This document shows, one piece after another, positions 54,796 to 64,000 of a stretch of 64,000 nucleotides of DNA (its first letter is position 1; every line of letters begins with the position of its first letter). The position numbers and the translations under genes are program-made. The stretch covers positions 3,162,001-3,226,000 of the forward strand of contig NZ_CP049298.1 in NCBI RefSeq assembly GCF_011058315.1, in the 5' to 3' direction. Below the pieces are notes generated by a model. It saw only the letters and a program-made list of their open reading frames with translations. It ran no database searches and was not told where the DNA came from. Source of the DNA: Chryseobacterium sp. POL2 (GTDB lineage: Bacteria; Bacteroidota; Bacteroidia; Flavobacteriales; Weeksellaceae).

Positions 54796-57309
54796 CTAAT
54801 GGCTGTAATCCTCAATTGTTTTATTAAGCGCATCAATTTGCTCGTGAAGCGACTGGCTTTTTGGATTATCTTTAAGAAGTTGCATTTTTTTATTTAATCC
54901 ATCTTTTAGGATTTGCGTCAACATCATTTTGGCTTGCGGATTGCTAGATATTTCGCTTTTCGCTTGCGATAGAATTTTAGTAACCGCTTTTGTTGCTTTT
55001 GTATCATCGCTGGTCATAATCCAGTTGTAAGCTTCTTCTGCAACTGCGCCCAATTCGGGATCCTGAAATTTTATAAACGGATAAAAAGCCGCTTGTGATC
55101 CAATGCTTGCCATTTGTGAGGCGATTTTGTTTTTAACAATGATAGGAAGTAATTTGCTAGTCAAATCTTCGGAAGCATTAGATAAGTCAATGTTTTCCAT
55201 CAAAGGAATCACTTTTTGAGAATCTATATCGGCCAAGGCTGCAATTGCATTTCCTTTAACAGCATTAGAAATAGCTGCGCTTGCTTTCTCATAGATATTT
55301 AGATATTTTTTATCTTTTGTTTTAGAAAGTGCCGAAATTGCCGCGGCTTGTGCTAATGTTTTTGGATCGTTTTGAGCAATATTTTCAACATCTTTTATAA
55401 GTAGTTTAGCTTGTTCAGGTTTTGATAAATCCAAAGCGCCTAAAGCTAAAATGCGAATTCTGTGGGAAGAATCTTTCAAAGCTGCAGCAAGAATTTTTAA
55501 AACTGAAGGATTTTTATCGATATTTTCTTTCGCAAATTCTACTGCCAAATAACGACTTTTAAATTCTTTCGCCTTGGTGTATTGAACAAAATATTGGTCA
55601 GCAGTTTTGGTGTCGGAAATCTCAGTCAATAAAACTTGATCCGCATTGACATTGACTAAGTTAGGTTGTTGCGAAAAATTGAATGTAAAACTTTGACTAG
55701 CTTTCGCATCTGCCCATACATTATAACGTTTTGGGATTCCATTTTCATAAACATCAATCGCCAAAGGGAACTGAAAATAAGGCCCCGACTGTGTCTGTGT
55801 TACCGATACGTTGACTTGTTTTTTAACGGGTTCGTAAGTGTAATTGATGCTTAATTTGGGATGTCCCGATCCATAATACCATTGGTTGAAAAACCAATTG
55901 AGATCCTTTCCAGAAACTTTTTCCAAGGACAATCGCAATTGTTGTGCTTCAGCATTCCCGTATTCATAAGTTTTAAGATAATCATTAAGCCCAGCAAAAA
56001 AAGCATCGTCGCCAAGATAATTTCGAAGCATGTGAAGTATGCCACCACCTTTGTTATAAGTGACCGAGTCGAAAACATCTTCACGAGAATCATAATCAAA
56101 ACGAACCAAGTTTTTAGAAAAATTAGCTGGATTCATTTTATAGGCTTGCAAAGATTTTATCAGTTTATAATCGGCTTCGTCTTTGCCGTATTTATGTTCA
56201 TTCCAAAGATATTCGGAATAGTCAGCAAAACTTTCGTTTACGGTAAGATTGCTCCAACTTTCGGCAGTCACCAAATCGCCAAACCAATGGTGAAATAATT
56301 CGTGCGCTATGGTATCTTCCCAACGGTTTTCATCGATAAGATCACCAGGTTTTTGTTGCGCCAACTCGCCATGCAAAGTTGCAGTGGTATTTTCCATGGC
56401 ACCAGATACATAATCTCGACCCACCATTTGGTCATATTTAGCCCACGGATATTGGTAATTTAGCTTGTTTGAAAAGAATTCAATCATTTCCGGTGTGTTG
56501 CCGAAAATCTGTTTCGCATAAGGCTCATACTCCTTTTCTACAAAATAATTGACAGGGATACTCTTCCATTGGTCTTGCACGACTGCAAAATCGCCAACGC
56601 CCATGAAGAAAAGATATGGCGAATGTTTTTTGTCCATCACCCAATAATCTGTTCGCAAGCCATTAGCTTCTTTGGTTGAGCTTTTTAGAAGTCCGTTAGA
56701 AAGTGTGACATATTTGTCGGGAACCGTCATGTAAAGTTCCTGTGTTGTTTTTTGATTGGTTTTATCAATAGTTGGGAACCAAGCCGAAGACGATTCGGTT
56801 TCACCTTGTGTCCAGATTTGTACAGGCTTGTCTGGATCTTTTCCTTGTGCATTGATAAAATATAGACCTTTAGCATCGTTGATGGCGGCACTTCCTTTTT
56901 GTTTGACTTCATTTGGGCGCGCTGTATATTTGATGTAAACGGTATAATCTTGATTTTTTGAATAAACTTTATCAAGATTAATTTTCAGTATATCATCTTT
57001 ATAATCATATTTTAAAGTTTGTTTAGAACCATTTTTATCCAAAGCAACTTCGTGGATAAGCATTGCTTTCGCATTGAGAACCAAAGAATCTGTTGGATAG
57101 AAAAAGGGCGCTGCTGTCAGCCATTCTTCACCATGAAGATGTTCTTTTTCATAATCGAAACTAACTTTTAGTTTGGTGTGTTTTAGTTCTGTCATTTTGG
57201 TGTGTGTGGCACGATAGACTTTTTCTCTACCCGAAGTTTCGGTTTGTGCAAAAGATAATTCTGGTAAAAATATCCCGATTAAACTTACTGATAAAATAAG
57301 TTTTTTCAT
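54796..57309 (-). CDS. M1 family aminopeptidase
   Basis: An 837-residue exported zinc aminopeptidase. The start is the ATG at 57309 (MKKLILSVSLIGIF), giving a signal peptide; an earlier in-frame start would spoil it. GxMEN substrate motif VSGAMENTT; zinc site HELFHHWFG with His336, Glu337 and His340; third ligand Glu359 in TVNESFADY, at the standard 18-residue spacing. A HEAT-like helical C-terminal region (about 590-820) follows. Peptide breakdown in the periplasm or on the surface. Confidence 0.93.
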   Translation of the reverse strand: MKKLILSVSLIGIFLPELSFAQTETSGREKVYRATHTKMTELKHTKLKVSFDYEKEHLHGEEWLTAAPFFYPTDSLVLNAKAMLIHEVALDKNGSKQTLKYDYKDDILKINLDKVYSKNQDYTVYIKYTARPNEVKQKGSAAINDAKGLYFINAQGKDPDKPVQIWTQGETESSSAWFPTIDKTNQKTTQELYMTVPDKYVTLSNGLLKSSTKEANGLRTDYWVMDKKHSPYLFFMGVGDFAVVQDQWKSIPVNYFVEKEYEPYAKQIFGNTPEMIEFFSNKLNYQYPWAKYDQMVGRDYVSGAMENTTATLHGELAQQKPGDLIDENRWEDTIAHELFHHWFGDLVTAESWSNLTVNESFADYSEYLWNEHKYGKDEADYKLIKSLQAYKMNPANFSKNLVRFDYDSREDVFDSVTYNKGGGILHMLRNYLGDDAFFAGLNDYLKTYEYGNAEAQQLRLSLEKVSGKDLNWFFNQWYYGSGHPKLSINYTYEPVKKQVNVSVTQTQSGPYFQFPLAIDVYENGIPKRYNVWADAKASQSFTFNFSQQPNLVNVNADQVLLTEISDTKTADQYFVQYTKAKEFKSRYLAVEFAKENIDKNPSVLKILAAALKDSSHRIRILALGALDLSKPEQAKLLIKDVENIAQNDPKTLAQAAAISALSKTKDKKYLNIYEKASAAISNAVKGNAIAALADIDSQKVIPLMENIDLSNASEDLTSKLLPIIVKNKIASQMASIGSQAAFYPFIKFQDPELGAVAEEAYNWIMTSDDTKATKAVTKILSQAKSEISSNPQAKMMLTQILKDGLNKKMQLLKDNPKSQSLHEQIDALNKTIEDYSH

Positions 57310-57380
57310 ATTTAAAATAGTACTAAAGATTAATAAATTAAGCTTACAAAAAAGTGAAGCCAAAAAACTTCACTATAGGC

Positions 57381-58175
57381 TTACACCGCTACAGGTGCTT
57401 TTATTCCTGGATAAGGATCGTAATTTTCTAAGGTAAAATCCTCAAAATCAAAATCAAAAATATTTTTTATTTCTGGATTTAATTTCATTGTTGGAAGTGC
57501 TTTTGGTTCACGGGAAAGTTGTCTTTCTACTTGTTCAAAATGGTTGTTGTAAATATGAACATCGCCAAAACTATGAACGTAATCGCCAACTTCCAAATCG
57601 CAAACCTGCGCTACCATCATCAATAACAACGCATAACTCGCAATGTTAAAAGGAACGCCCAAAAAGACATCAGCACTTCTTTGGTACAGTTGTAATGACA
57701 ATTTTCCGTCTGCTACATAAAACTGAAACATCGCGTGACAAGGTGCTAAAGCCATATTCGGTATTTCGGCAACGTTCCAAGCAGAAACGATTAGTCGGCG
57801 AGAATCTGGATTTTTTTTGATTTGATCGATTACGTCGGTTATTTGGTCAACAATTTTCCCATCGGCACCTTGCCAGCTTCGCCATTGCGCGCCATAGACA
57901 GGACCAAGGTCGCCATTTTCATTCGCCCATTCGTCCCAGATCGATACACCATTATCATTAAGATATTTAATATTTGTGTCGCCTTTTAAAAACCACAACA
58001 ATTCATAAATAATTGATTTGAGATGGAGTTTTTTGGTGGTTACAAGAGGAAAACCTTTGGATAGATCATAACGCAATTGATAACCAAACACGCTTCTAGT
58101 GCCCGTTCCGGTACGGTCGGTTTTGTCAGTTCCGTTGTCTTTGATGTGTTGAAGGAGATCCAAATAGTTTTGCAT
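57381..58175 (-). CDS. thyA: Thymidylate synthase (ThyA)
   Basis: A 264-residue folate-dependent dTMP synthase, the same length as the E. coli enzyme. [14 protein letters not shown] contains the catalytic Cys (about 146), with [20 protein letters not shown] following and [15 protein letters not shown] after it. The active-site Arg region GTRSVFG is near the N-terminus. It converts dUMP to dTMP. Confidence 0.96.
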   Translation of the reverse strand: MQNYLDLLQHIKDNGTDKTDRTGTGTRSVFGYQLRYDLSKGFPLVTTKKLHLKSIIYELLWFLKGDTNIKYLNDNGVSIWDEWANENGDLGPVYGAQWRSWQGADGKIVDQITDVIDQIKKNPDSRRLIVSAWNVAEIPNMALAPCHAMFQFYVADGKLSLQLYQRSADVFLGVPFNIASYALLLMMVAQVCDLEVGDYVHSFGDVHIYNNHFEQVERQLSREPKALPTMKLNPEIKNIFDFDFEDFTLENYDPYPGIKAPVAV

Positions 58176-58212
58176 GAGCGTTTTTAATTTATTTTACTTT
58201 TTCAAGGAAGTT

Positions 58213-58220
58213 CAAATTTA
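58213..58220 (-). promoter_or_regulatory. Candidate -7 box before thyA
   Basis: Read leftward TAAATTTG, a perfect TANNTTTG match, 37 nt before the thyA start. No TTG partner at the right spacing. Confidence 0.35.
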
Positions 58221-58248
58221 ATAAAAAAAGAAATGATAAAAGCTTGAT

Positions 58249-59673
58249 TTAGGATACCAAATTTAATCCTAAAATTTTAGCTTCTTTAATAACAAAATCG
58301 CGGGCTTCCGTTTTGTCGTTGGCAATTTCGCCTTCTAGGATGGCCTCTTTTACTTTTTCTTTTAAAATTCCGATTTCGCGCCCAGGTTTTAGTTTGAACA
58401 TGTCCATGATTTCCTCCCCAGAAATTGGCGGTTGGAAGTTTCGGATATGGTCTTTTTCTTCGACTTCTTTTATTTTTTGGAACACATATTCAAAATTCTT
58501 TTTGAAACGAGTTTGCTTCGCGTAACTTTTTGTGGTGATGTCGGATTTGCACAAGATAATTAAATCCTCCAAATCTTCTCCTGCGTCGAACAATAGGCGA
58601 CGCAGCGCAGAGTCCGACGTGTCATCCGTCACCAAGGCAATTGGTCGCGCGTGCATTTTTACCAGTTTTTCCACAAACTTTTGGTCTTGATTTAATGGTA
58701 ATTTTAAGCGTTTAAAAATCGATTTTATAATTTTTGAACCCACAAATTCGTGTCCATGAAAAGTCCAACCTGTGCCTTCAACAAATTTTTTCGTCGGTGC
58801 TTTTCCGATATCGTGGAGTAGTGCCGACCAACGGAGCCAAAGTTTATCAGTATTTGGTGCAATATTATCAACGACTTCCAATGTATGATAAAAGTTGTCT
58901 TTGTGGGTTTGTCCATCAATTTCTTCAATTCCTTTTAGTGCGGTAAGTTCTGGAAGTATGATTTGTAATAAACCAGTTTCCTCAAGAATTTTTAGCCCAA
59001 TCGATGGTTTTTCGGACATCATAATCTTGTTGAATTCCACCATGATGCGTTCCATAGAAACGATGTGGATTCTTTCAACTTCTGTTTTGATGGCTTGCAA
59101 AGATTTTTCTTCAATATTAAAATTGAGTGTGGACGCAAACCGAATAGCACGCATCATTCTCAAAGGATCATCCGAATAGGTTTGTAAAGGTTCTAGCGGC
59201 GTACGAAGAATTTTTTGTTCAATATCTTTAAGACCACCGAAAGGGTCGATGAGTTCACCAAAATTGTCTTTGTTAAGAGAAATCGCCATAGCGTTGATGG
59301 TGAAATCGCGGCGTTTTTGATCGTCCTCCAAGCTGCCAATTTCTACAAATGGTTTGCGGCTGTCCTCGCTGTAGCTTTCTTTTCGGGCGCCTACAAATTC
59401 GAGTTCCAAATCTTTGTAACGGAACATGGCGGTCCCATAAGTTTTGAAAACGGAAACTTTAAGATTGGGATTGATCTCGTGGGCGATGCTCTCGGCAAGT
59501 TTTATCCCAGAGGATTCTGTAACAAAATCAATGTCTGTGGGAGCTTTCCGTTTCATTATTAAATCCCGAACATAGCCTCCCACGATATAAACAGATTGTT
59601 GGTTGCGATGGGCAACTTCTGAAATGATTTTGAAAAGTTTGAGGTTTTGGTTCTGATTTAGATTAATGATCAT
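58249..59673 (-). CDS. cca: CCA tRNA nucleotidyltransferase with HD domain
   Basis: A 474-residue class II nucleotidyltransferase that adds or repairs the tRNA 3' CCA. The head domain has YIVGGYVRDLIMKRKAPTDIDFV, with the GGxxRD and DxD signatures; the tRNA-binding neck and body follow; an HD motif (LLHDIGKAPT) with further metal ligands HGHEFVGSKI lies near 285-315. All four tRNA genes in this window lack an encoded CCA, which fits the need for this enzyme. It could be a poly(A) polymerase, but the HD domain makes Cca more likely. Confidence 0.92.
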   Translation of the reverse strand: MIINLNQNQNLKLFKIISEVAHRNQQSVYIVGGYVRDLIMKRKAPTDIDFVTESSGIKLAESIAHEINPNLKVSVFKTYGTAMFRYKDLELEFVGARKESYSEDSRKPFVEIGSLEDDQKRRDFTINAMAISLNKDNFGELIDPFGGLKDIEQKILRTPLEPLQTYSDDPLRMMRAIRFASTLNFNIEEKSLQAIKTEVERIHIVSMERIMVEFNKIMMSEKPSIGLKILEETGLLQIILPELTALKGIEEIDGQTHKDNFYHTLEVVDNIAPNTDKLWLRWSALLHDIGKAPTKKFVEGTGWTFHGHEFVGSKIIKSIFKRLKLPLNQDQKFVEKLVKMHARPIALVTDDTSDSALRRLLFDAGEDLEDLIILCKSDITTKSYAKQTRFKKNFEYVFQKIKEVEEKDHIRNFQPPISGEEIMDMFKLKPGREIGILKEKVKEAILEGEIANDKTEARDFVIKEAKILGLNLVS

Positions 59674-59698
59674 AAGACTTTCAGCAAATAATTGGTTG

Positions 59699-59706
59699 CA
59701 AAGATA
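59699..59706 (-). promoter_or_regulatory. Candidate -7 box before cca
   Basis: Read leftward TATCTTTG, a perfect TANNTTTG match, 25 nt before the cca start. The rest of the gap 59674-59996 shows no gene, only this and the hairpin at 59950. Confidence 0.4.
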
Positions 59707-59949
59707 AGGCTTTCGAAATTTTTTCTGAATGTAATTGTCTTAAATGATAAATGTCAAGTTGTCTTGTTTTTTGTTAAAGATTTTAACAATGTTGTCAAAT
59801 CGTGTAAGTGTATGACAATCATTGTTATAATATATGGCATATTTTTGAATTTGGTATGAATATGGAGAATTTTACCCCGAATAAAAGCTATACGTAGAAT
59901 TAAATGAGTTAGAAAAAGTATAGTAGTTTTTTTTCATAGTTTATTTTTT

Positions 59950-59980
59950 CTTCAGGCGGCACCGCAGGTGCCGCCTGAAG
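59950..59980. terminator. 14-bp perfect hairpin with 3-nt loop after tsaC
   Basis: CTTCAGGCGGCACC (59950-59963) pairs with GGTGCCGCCTGAAG (59967-59980) around GCA. T's follow on the right and A/T on the left (leftward T-run AAAAAATAA complement). It lies 17 nt after the tsaC stop and is probably its terminator. Confidence 0.75.
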
Positions 59981-59996
59981 TTTTTCTAGCCAATGT

Positions 59997-60551
59997 TTAT
60001 TCTCTCAAAACTTTTATTTGTCCATCTTTCCAAACTTTAATTACCGAAGAACCGCTGTATTTCGAAACTTTCTCACGGTTTTCTTCCACTGCATAATCTA
60101 CGGCATCAACGATTTCTTTAGAGATGTCAGCAAATTGCAGCGGACTTTTGTCACCACTAAGGTTAGCAGAAGTCGATACGATGGGTTTGTTAAGTTTTGA
60201 AATTAATTTTTTACAAAATTCGTCTTTTACTAATCTTATTCCAATGGAGCCATCATCTGCCAAAGCTTCTTTGGGAAGACCTTTTGCGGATTCGTAAACA
60301 ATGGTTACAGGTTTTTCTGATAGGTCGATAATCTCCCAAGCCATCTCTGGAACGTCCACCAAATCTTGCAAACGTTTTTCGTTTTCTACCAATATAATCA
60401 TGGATTTGTGGGTATCACGATGTTTGATATCGAATACTTTTTTTATAGCTTCTGGATTGGTAGCGTCACAGCCAAGTCCCCAAATCGTATCGGTCGGGTA
60501 AAGAATGCTGCCGCCATTTTTTAATATATCTACTGCTTTTTCTAGGCTCAT
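59997..60551 (-). CDS. tsaC: L-threonylcarbamoyladenylate synthase (TsaC/Sua5/YrdC family)
   Basis: A 184-residue single YrdC domain without the Sua5 C-terminal extension. It forms threonylcarbamoyl-AMP for the t6A modification of tRNAs. Recognisable pieces: GGSILYPTDTIWGLGCDATN (about 13-32), KHRDTHKSMIILVEN and PIVSTSANLSGDKSP. YciO-type paralogues look alike, so the specific role is likely but not certain. Confidence 0.88.
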   Translation of the reverse strand: MSLEKAVDILKNGGSILYPTDTIWGLGCDATNPEAIKKVFDIKHRDTHKSMIILVENEKRLQDLVDVPEMAWEIIDLSEKPVTIVYESAKGLPKEALADDGSIGIRLVKDEFCKKLISKLNKPIVSTSANLSGDKSPLQFADISKEIVDAVDYAVEENREKVSKYSGSSVIKVWKDGQIKVLRE

Positions 60552-60833
60552 GATTGAAAATGTATTAATATGAGATGTTAAGATAATTTAAACTTTTAAA
60601 CTTTTGATTTTTAAATGATTAAGTTTTAATTCTTGTTGGTGTCTTAATTTTTGACGCTTCAAATTTAATTATAAATGAACGGAAGTTTACCATTTATTCA
60701 GATGTTAAAACTAATTTAACATAATATCTATTTTCTTAAAGTTTTTTTTAAGTTTAATTAAAAAAATCAATACGATTTCTTCTCCTATACTTTGTTTCCT
60801 TTGTCAACGAAGAAAAAAAGTAAGAAAGTAAAA

Positions 60834-63359
60834 ATGAAAATTAACAAACTAAGCATCGGTGTTTTATTCCTATTTGGAGCAACAACAACGATACTAGCAC
60901 AACAAAACAACGACACGATAAAGTCTACGAAAGCTATCGAAGGTGTCATCATCCAAGGAAGTAACAAAAAAGGTAAAGAATCTAACCTCATCAATCTGCA
61001 AAGAAAATCTGCTGAAGTTATTGAGAATGTAGGGTCTGAACAGTTGAAAAAACAAGGCGTAGGCGATGTTGCTACCGCAGTTACCAAAGCGACAAGTACT
61101 GTAAAACAAGAAGGCAGCAACACGATTGCTGTAAGAGGTTTGATCGATCGTTACAATACGACAACACTTAATAACCTTCCGATTCCTTCTGATGATCCAG
61201 AGAATAAAAATATTGATTTAGGTCTTTTAAAAACAGATATTATTGACCTTATTGCTTTAGAAAAAGTCTATAACCCAAGAATAATTGGCGACTTTGGCGG
61301 GGCTAATATTAATATCGTTTCAAAAGAACATACAGGAAAAGCTTATGTAGGATTTAATCTTGGAAGCGGTTACAACGCACAGAATGCGAAGGCAGATAAT
61401 TTTTACACGCAAGAAGGTTTAAATTATTTCGGAACCAAATTACCAAAAATCCCTGCGAATGCTTTAACTGCTTATAATTTCAAATCGAGTTGGAATTTTA
61501 AAGATGCTTTTGGTCCATCCATCTTGATGCCGCTTAATACCAATATGAGTTTGGATGGCGGGAAATCCTTCAAAATTGGATCAGGAAGACTTAACCTTTA
61601 TGCCTATGCAGGATTTGATAATGATTTCAGTTATTTAACAGGGAAGCAAGGTAGTTATGCTTCAGAGATTTTTTATCAAGATTATAATAAAGTTCAAAAA
61701 TTCAATTACGGAACCAACACTACAGGATTGCTGAATTTGTACTACAGAATCAACGCCAACCATCAATTGAAATGGATTACCTATTACACCCATTCAACTT
61801 TACAAGAAGCCAAGATCTACGAAGGTTTTTCCAGAGATATTGCGGAAAACGGCGGCGCGTACGTAAGACGTGGCGAAAACAAAATTACAAATGTCTTGGT
61901 CAATCAGTTGGGTGGAGATCACAAGTTAACGGATAAATGGAGTCTTAACTGGATTGCGGGTTACAATTATCTTAACAGCCAACGCCCTGACAGAATTACC
62001 AACACATTGGTGCAAAATCCGGAAACAGGCATGTATTCTGTAACTAGAGAATCTGGCCTTAACAACCGATACTTCGATGATTTGGATGATAAAGAAATAT
62101 CAGGGAATTTAACTTTGTCTTATAAATTAAATGATGATTTTAAAATCTCCGCAGGTTACCAAGGACGTTACAAAAAAAGGACGTTCTTCTCAAAACAAGT
62201 GGACTTCAAATGGAATAATGAAGTAGCTGGCTTTACTGCAGAAGTTGAAGATCCTAACAATTTGGATCAAATATTCAATGCTTATAATTATTCTAAAAAT
62301 TATTTCAGAATCACAAGTAACTTTGGAGATGCAGGCGTTTTGAAACCTGTATTGTATAACGGAAAGCAAAACATTACGTCAGGATTTGCCAATTTGGATT
62401 ACAAACTTTCTGATAAATTAATGATGCAATTCGGGCTAAGATTGGACAATATCTACCAATATATCGAGTGGCAAGTACAATATGCAACGCCGACCAACAA
62501 TGGCGAATATACTTATAACAAAATTTTACCAGCTTTAAATCTTAAATACAGCCTTACCGATAGACAAAACTTGAGATTAGCAGTTTCCAGAACTTATACA
62601 TTACCGCAACTGAAAGAGATGGCGCCGTATATGTACAATGATATTACAGAAACATCCATCGGAAACCCATATCTAAAAGCTTCGGATAACAACAACATCG
62701 ATTTGAAATGGGAATATTTTCCAAAATCTGGAGAAGTATTGTCTATAACAGGTTTCGGAAAATACATCCAGAATCCTATTTCGAAAACTTATATCAACAG
62801 TTCAGACCCATTTTTCTCTTATCTTAATGCTGGCGACTGGGCGTATGTCTTTGGGGTGGAAGCAGAGATTAGAAAAGATATTGTAAACTTTGGAAAATCA
62901 AAACTATACACTTTCCTTAACGCCAGTTACATGAGTTCTAAAGCTGAGCTTAACAACGATAAAGTTCTGAAAGAAACAAAAGGTCTATACTCAGTAAACT
63001 TCGATGTTAAAGAAGACAAATTACAAGGTGCTGCAGATTTTGTCGCCAATGCCAACCTTGGGTACAATCACAAATTCTATACAGGGAGTGATATGGATCT
63101 TACCTTAGCCTATTCTTATGTTGGCAATTACGTATATTCTATCAGTACGCAGACTATCGGTAACATCATCCAAAAGCCAATACATAGTTTGGATTTTATT
63201 GCGAAACTCAATTTCAAAAACAATGTAACTGTGGGATTAGCAGCCAAAAATCTGATTAATCCGGAGATTCGTAGAGTTCAGGAAAATAAAATCAATTCAG
63301 AAACATATAATTTCCAAAAAGGCAGAATTTTCAGTCTAAGTCTAGGATATAAATTTTAA
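60834..63359 (+). CDS. TonB-dependent outer membrane receptor
   Basis: An 841-residue receptor. The start is the ATG at 60834 (MKINKLSIGVLFLFG), giving a signal peptide (about 1-22); a longer frame start would bury it. A TonB-box-like stretch IEGVIIQGS is at about 36-44; the plug domain follows (about 60-185, with TIAVRGLIDRYNTTTLNN and GDFGGANINIVSK), then a 22-strand barrel ending in GRIFSLSLGYKF. No SusC-type carboxypeptidase-like domain. The next gene, 22 nt on, is a lipoprotein, so they probably act as a pair. Substrate unknown. Confidence 0.9.
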   Translation: MKINKLSIGVLFLFGATTTILAQQNNDTIKSTKAIEGVIIQGSNKKGKESNLINLQRKSAEVIENVGSEQLKKQGVGDVATAVTKATSTVKQEGSNTIAVRGLIDRYNTTTLNNLPIPSDDPENKNIDLGLLKTDIIDLIALEKVYNPRIIGDFGGANINIVSKEHTGKAYVGFNLGSGYNAQNAKADNFYTQEGLNYFGTKLPKIPANALTAYNFKSSWNFKDAFGPSILMPLNTNMSLDGGKSFKIGSGRLNLYAYAGFDNDFSYLTGKQGSYASEIFYQDYNKVQKFNYGTNTTGLLNLYYRINANHQLKWITYYTHSTLQEAKIYEGFSRDIAENGGAYVRRGENKITNVLVNQLGGDHKLTDKWSLNWIAGYNYLNSQRPDRITNTLVQNPETGMYSVTRESGLNNRYFDDLDDKEISGNLTLSYKLNDDFKISAGYQGRYKKRTFFSKQVDFKWNNEVAGFTAEVEDPNNLDQIFNAYNYSKNYFRITSNFGDAGVLKPVLYNGKQNITSGFANLDYKLSDKLMMQFGLRLDNIYQYIEWQVQYATPTNNGEYTYNKILPALNLKYSLTDRQNLRLAVSRTYTLPQLKEMAPYMYNDITETSIGNPYLKASDNNNIDLKWEYFPKSGEVLSITGFGKYIQNPISKTYINSSDPFFSYLNAGDWAYVFGVEAEIRKDIVNFGKSKLYTFLNASYMSSKAELNNDKVLKETKGLYSVNFDVKEDKLQGAADFVANANLGYNHKFYTGSDMDLTLAYSYVGNYVYSISTQTIGNIIQKPIHSLDFIAKLNFKNNVTVGLAAKNLINPEIRRVQENKINSETYNFQKGRIFSLSLGYKF

Positions 63360-63381
63360 TTAAATCTAATAAATCAATAAA

Positions 63382-64000
63382 ATGAAAAAATTGTTCTCAA
63401 GTGCATTGGTACTTTGCACATTAAGTTTAACAACTGTAGGTGTTTTTAACTCATGTTCGTCGAACGAGGATACAACGATTACGCCTAATCCTGGTAACGT
63501 TACTATTGACCCAAATAACTTTACCGTAACATTAAATTCTGGTGACAAATTGGTTCTGGATGCGAAAACAGTTTATCACATGAAAGGTAAAGTTATCGTA
63601 AATGCTGGTGCAGAATTGGTAATTCCTGCAGGTACGAGAATCCTTTGTTCTGGTGGGACAGACACTTATCTTGCAGTAGCACAAGGTGGAAAATTATTCT
63701 CTAATGGTACAGTGGCTAATCCAGTAGTGTTCACTTCTGGTAATGCATCGCCAGCAAAAGCAGATTGGGGCGGTATCGTATTGGCTGGTAAAGCACCAAT
63801 TAATGCTGGTGCAAGTGCAACTTCAGAAGTGGCCAACCTTACCTATGGTGGTACAGTTGCTGATGATAGCAATGGCGCTATTACTTATACACAAATCAGA
63901 TGGGCAGGTGCACGATTCAATGCTTCTAAAGAATATAACGGATTATCACTTTTCGGTGTGGGTAGCGGAACAAAAATCGATGGCGTTGCAGTATTAGATG
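63382..64000 (+). CDS. Beta-helix-like lipoprotein partner of the receptor (3' partial)
   Basis: The first 206 codons of a gene cut by the window end. The lipobox VFNSC marks lipidated Cys25. Afterwards a repetitive beta-rich region shows VNAGAELVIPAGTRI, AVAQGGKLFSNGTVANPVVFTSG, DWGGIVLAGKAPINAG and ITYTQIRWAGARFNASKEYNGLSLFGVG. This pattern recurs in lipoproteins beside TonB receptors in Bacteroidota; no enzymatic motif is visible. The spacing of 22 nt suggests an operon. Confidence 0.82.
   Translation, partial: MKKLFSSALVLCTLSLTTVGVFNSCSSNEDTTITPNPGNVTIDPNNFTVTLNSGDKLVLDAKTVYHMKGKVIVNAGAELVIPAGTRILCSGGTDTYLAVAQGGKLFSNGTVANPVVFTSGNASPAKADWGGIVLAGKAPINAGASATSEVANLTYGGTVADDSNGAITYTQIRWAGARFNASKEYNGLSLFGVGSGTKIDGVAVLD

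Noticed and set aside
59674-59949. Possible small gene or riboswitch in the gap upstream of cca
   Set aside because: No coding frame with a plausible start and no conserved riboswitch core could be recognised.
63743-63997. Short rightward frame near the window end
   Set aside because: It lies out of frame inside the truncated lipoprotein gene, whose lipobox and repeats are convincing.

Overview
The window looks like chromosomal DNA of a low-GC Bacteroidota member in the Flavobacteriia, most probably Weeksellaceae (Chryseobacterium-like). Supporting signs are an ATP synthase cluster lacking beta and epsilon (atpB-E-F-H-A-G), an lpxC-fabZ gene fusion, type IX secretion (T9SS) C-terminal sorting domains, reg_prop beta-propeller histidine kinases with LytTR regulators, TANNTTTG-type promoters and few Shine-Dalgarno sites. 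The genus is an inference.

Layout. 1-4.5 kb: F-type ATP synthase operon. 4.6-9.4 kb: CorC/HlyC-type membrane protein, ClpS, then a leftward group (DUF4230, thioredoxin-like lipoprotein, MazG-like pyrophosphohydrolase, acyl-CoA dehydrogenase). 9.5-15.1 kb: secreted endonuclease I, SatD-DUF3307 pair, purC-purF. 15.3-25 kb: MBL hydrolase, zinc-ribbon protein, M49-like metallopeptidase, GNAT enzyme, a doubly frameshifted serine hydrolase, ssb, thioesterase, hisS, DUF1835 protein and an AmpD-like amidase lipoprotein. 25.0-25.5 kb: four tRNA genes. 25.5-27.9 kb: cydAB. 27.9-34.3 kb: accessory cassette 1. 34.3-39.3 kb: gyrB, DUF3298 lipoprotein, lipid kinase, HD hydrolase. 39.6-45.3 kb: lpxD1, lpxC-fabZ, lpxA, efp, lpxD2, sucD. 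45.4-54.5 kb: beta-barrel protein and accessory cassette 2. 54.8-60.6 kb: M1 aminopeptidase, thyA, CCA-adding enzyme, tsaC. 60.8 kb to the end: TonB-dependent receptor and a truncated lipoprotein.

The most interesting part is a pair of paralogous cassettes (28.2-34.1 kb and 46.1-54.5 kb). Each combines T9SS-exported LamG or LamG/leucine-rich-repeat proteins with a reg_prop/Y_Y_Y LytS-type histidine kinase and a LytTR response regulator. All three LamG genes share one promoter layout: direct repeats of a 9-mer (consensus TTCRTRARD, with minor variants) at an exact 21-bp period, ending exactly 29 nt before a TTTCTTTG box. This is the geometry expected for a LytTR regulator, so each cassette may control its own, or the other's, surface protein. 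Cassette 1 is bracketed by an 84-bp direct repeat (82/84 identical), suggesting insertion or duplication beside gyrB.

Other points: a terminator-like hairpin just after atpE, a family of long perfect hairpins with 3-nt loops at gene ends, two intergenic mosaic repeats, and three frame disruptions that may be real decay or assembly errors. No phage, CRISPR array, insertion-sequence transposase or rRNA is visible.
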